Below, in pieces: positions 63,601 through 64,000 of a DNA stretch of 64,000 nt. Each line of letters begins with the position of its first letter. The stretch's first letter is position 1. Below the pieces are notes generated by a model that was not told the origin of the DNA, searched no databases, and saw only the letters and a list, made by a program, of their open reading frames with translations. The translations under genes were made by a program, and so were the position numbers. This stretch comes from Angomonas deanei (Eukaryota > Euglenozoa > Kinetoplastea > Trypanosomatida > Trypanosomatidae): positions 389,001 to 453,000 of the forward strand of contig LR877150.1 of NCBI GenBank assembly GCA_903995115.1. Reading direction: 5' to 3'.

Positions 63601-64000
63601 CGGTAGACCTCCGTCTGCTCCCACCCAACGTGTACGACCTGCTCGAGGAGAATAAAATATTGGAGCTGTCGTACTTGTCGCGAGAAGGGGTGTTGCTCCT
63701 GTTTTACTTGCTGCTGTACACGGAGCAGCACCAGTCCCCCACCACCCTCCACCGGCCGGCCGCGGCCACCTCGCACGGTGACAACGTGTACCGCTCGCTG
63801 CAGGACCTCATTGAGGACGTGTCGTCGTCCCTCGGCACCGCGGCAACGAAAAGTTTGGACAAGCGTCTGTTTTATCTCGCCGCCCACGTCTTGGCGCGGT
63901 GGCGTCTGGTGGAAATTGTGAAGCACGTCCGGCAGACGGCGCAGCATGCCGGCCCGCAGCGGCAGACCAACTGGTCTCATCAGAATGTTCATCTTTCGCT
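60696..64000 (+). CDS. ORC4: ORC4-like origin recognition AAA+ protein (3' end outside the window)
   Basis: The frame stays open for more than 1,100 codons to the window edge. Residues 1-120 are a basic Lys/Arg/Pro/Thr-rich tail, suited to DNA binding. The AAA+ part resembles ORC4: Walker A LWGPRGSGKH (G259-H266 region), IELDGSLIENDAVALSVIAQQL given here as LDGSLIENDAVALSV (like human ORC4 LNGLLQINDKIALKE), GSLFGF, Walker B-like IIFIRDVEKFG (D457 kept, next residue Val instead of Glu), then LCLLLSSGSADLHALEKRLS (like LTCRLDILELLEKR). Asn and acidic insertions lengthen it greatly (for example DEDEEEEG and NNNTNHNQSN). ORC4 is part of the replication-origin complex; kinetoplastid ORC is unusual and has an ORC4-like subunit. 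The acceptor CTTTTTAG ends at 60687. Confidence 0.75.
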   Translation, partial: MPPKKGKTRVKENSAPTTKKKNPPIASKKNKKVVVTRKKTQPKGKTSSRVRPAATKKKTTTTRSTARRPAVKKKDTSSRRQTKGGVTGKRKRPTAVDDNPRQTKKKKREDNAVPPVEKEEVSLNAQINQFLPPKTIFSKKLFLLGEKKDDSGVVRGEEETQLTGETAKKAFIDVTVREVSRLITRMVPHLFIEYQKLNLCAPDQRTPAPNPSFLEVSSLLRDPSVESTDDVHGSIFQSLRGSIRAAMILSHRLCVTLWGPRGSGKHRLIKLLLSTFSYRTTTTGGDGNPNANSNPHNCIIELDGSLIENDAVALSVIAQQLYYFLCFHLFEVEVSNNNHNNSVSSQLRADESIASGYFEFGSLFGFPKKFASVRERMAAAKQERHHSPYATTTAKNGKKNDSRDAFTNHNDEDEEEEGAEQYFSTDTNTSGALAPLQRILLQLKNNFKINIIIFIRDVEKFGIQCDQLFYVLSGLLHDNNNTNHNQSNHNPNHPPPNTGSAGSLCLLLSSGSADLHALEKRLSSRLTTEVRYVPMLSYYHSDIPKEAPHRPVGPTQKILSAVCTALKEIVIYYYKVNLLLEKYHPLPGREDEDDPQDREEELEEVKRLLLEKYQTIHALIPLHLFSSLFDQCSAVLLHNPSLNPTELPSSEGRLPKETVTVVSSSSSCVSSFSDETERESRLLSPSDSEDEEETVDLEYEHSYNEFYKRNFAAEKGTPNSPHDANRNAPSLLFHPTILWESMIFILDLLLEEFHNDGEGDAAGDDDSHRKKEQNSFVSVVKETDRLLSSTGAVGNSVWVVIARLLSTLHPNTSTTVSLLGEEDASLLERWLENRISLEIKILKRNNQNKLVFPWREEAVCDELALLTGEENSKPKPSDKKSLLWHRLAARPHTLTAPTAVYSALLHREKDRRPTGRGKKTPLLTNPILSPLNEPIVRLVPPYYPILLYEKMRKEERERQPAAHRTKAPPVDLRLLPPNVYDLLEENKILELSYLSREGVLLLFYLLLYTEQHQSPTTLHRPAAATSHGDNVYRSLQDLIEDVSSSLGTAATKSLDKRLFYLAAHVLARWRLVEIVKHVRQTAQHAGPQRQTNWSHQNVHLS

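Overview
The window looks like one stretch of a kinetoplastid (trypanosomatid or bodonid) nuclear chromosome. All 30 protein genes I can support lie on the + strand. None needs an intron. Most start codons follow a long T/C tract and an AG by about 5 to 110 bases, as expected for spliced-leader trans-splicing of polycistronic transcripts. I cannot name the species. The codon table is standard. I see no tRNA, rRNA, CRISPR array or transposon.

Layout. 0-2.1 kb: 3' part of a repeat-rich CTFxPxL protein. 2.3-3.6 kb: a PIG-S-like GPI-transamidase candidate. 3.9-8.9 kb: a giant AMP-deaminase-like protein with two domains, both stripped of their catalytic metal ligands. 9.2-17.5 kb: four cysteine-rich, signal-bearing, single-pass surface proteins in two subfamilies. 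18-28.6 kb: a coiled-coil protein, a SAMHD1-type HD phosphohydrolase, a cyclic-nucleotide-binding-like protein, a Q/P then K/R/S-rich protein and an unknown protein. 28.9-33 kb: two diverged type I membrane paralogs. 33.1-45.2 kb: three head-to-tail copies of a ~4 kb unit, each carrying a pseudokinase gene and a small His/Asn-rich gene. 45.3-55.2 kb: a markedly AT-rich block full of poly-Asn tracts (AAT microsatellites), with a small membrane protein, the splicing factor PRP6, a ubiquitin-like protein, a mini membrane protein, a giant Asn-rich protein and a SURP-domain protein. 55.4-56.7 kb: a TUTase/noncanonical poly(A) polymerase. 57-60.4 kb: two paralogs with an almost constant coiled-coil head and a diverged repeat tail. 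60.7-64 kb: an ORC4-like AAA+ protein that runs off the window.

The most interesting region is the triplicated two-gene unit. The pseudokinase copies are nearly identical over long stretches, but differ in short patches where almost every codon change alters the amino acid (17 replacement versus 1 synonymous in one 48-codon patch). This suggests a protein under diversifying selection in a recombining array. The four cysteine-rich surface proteins and the constant-head/variable-tail pair are further signs of a fast-evolving surface or recognition repertoire.

A caveat on quality: about twelve reading-frame breaks interrupt otherwise clear genes, often at homopolymers (A9, T7, C4 versus C5). 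Their directions are mixed, so residual long-read indel errors are the simplest explanation. I annotate those genes as single loci and mark the breaks.
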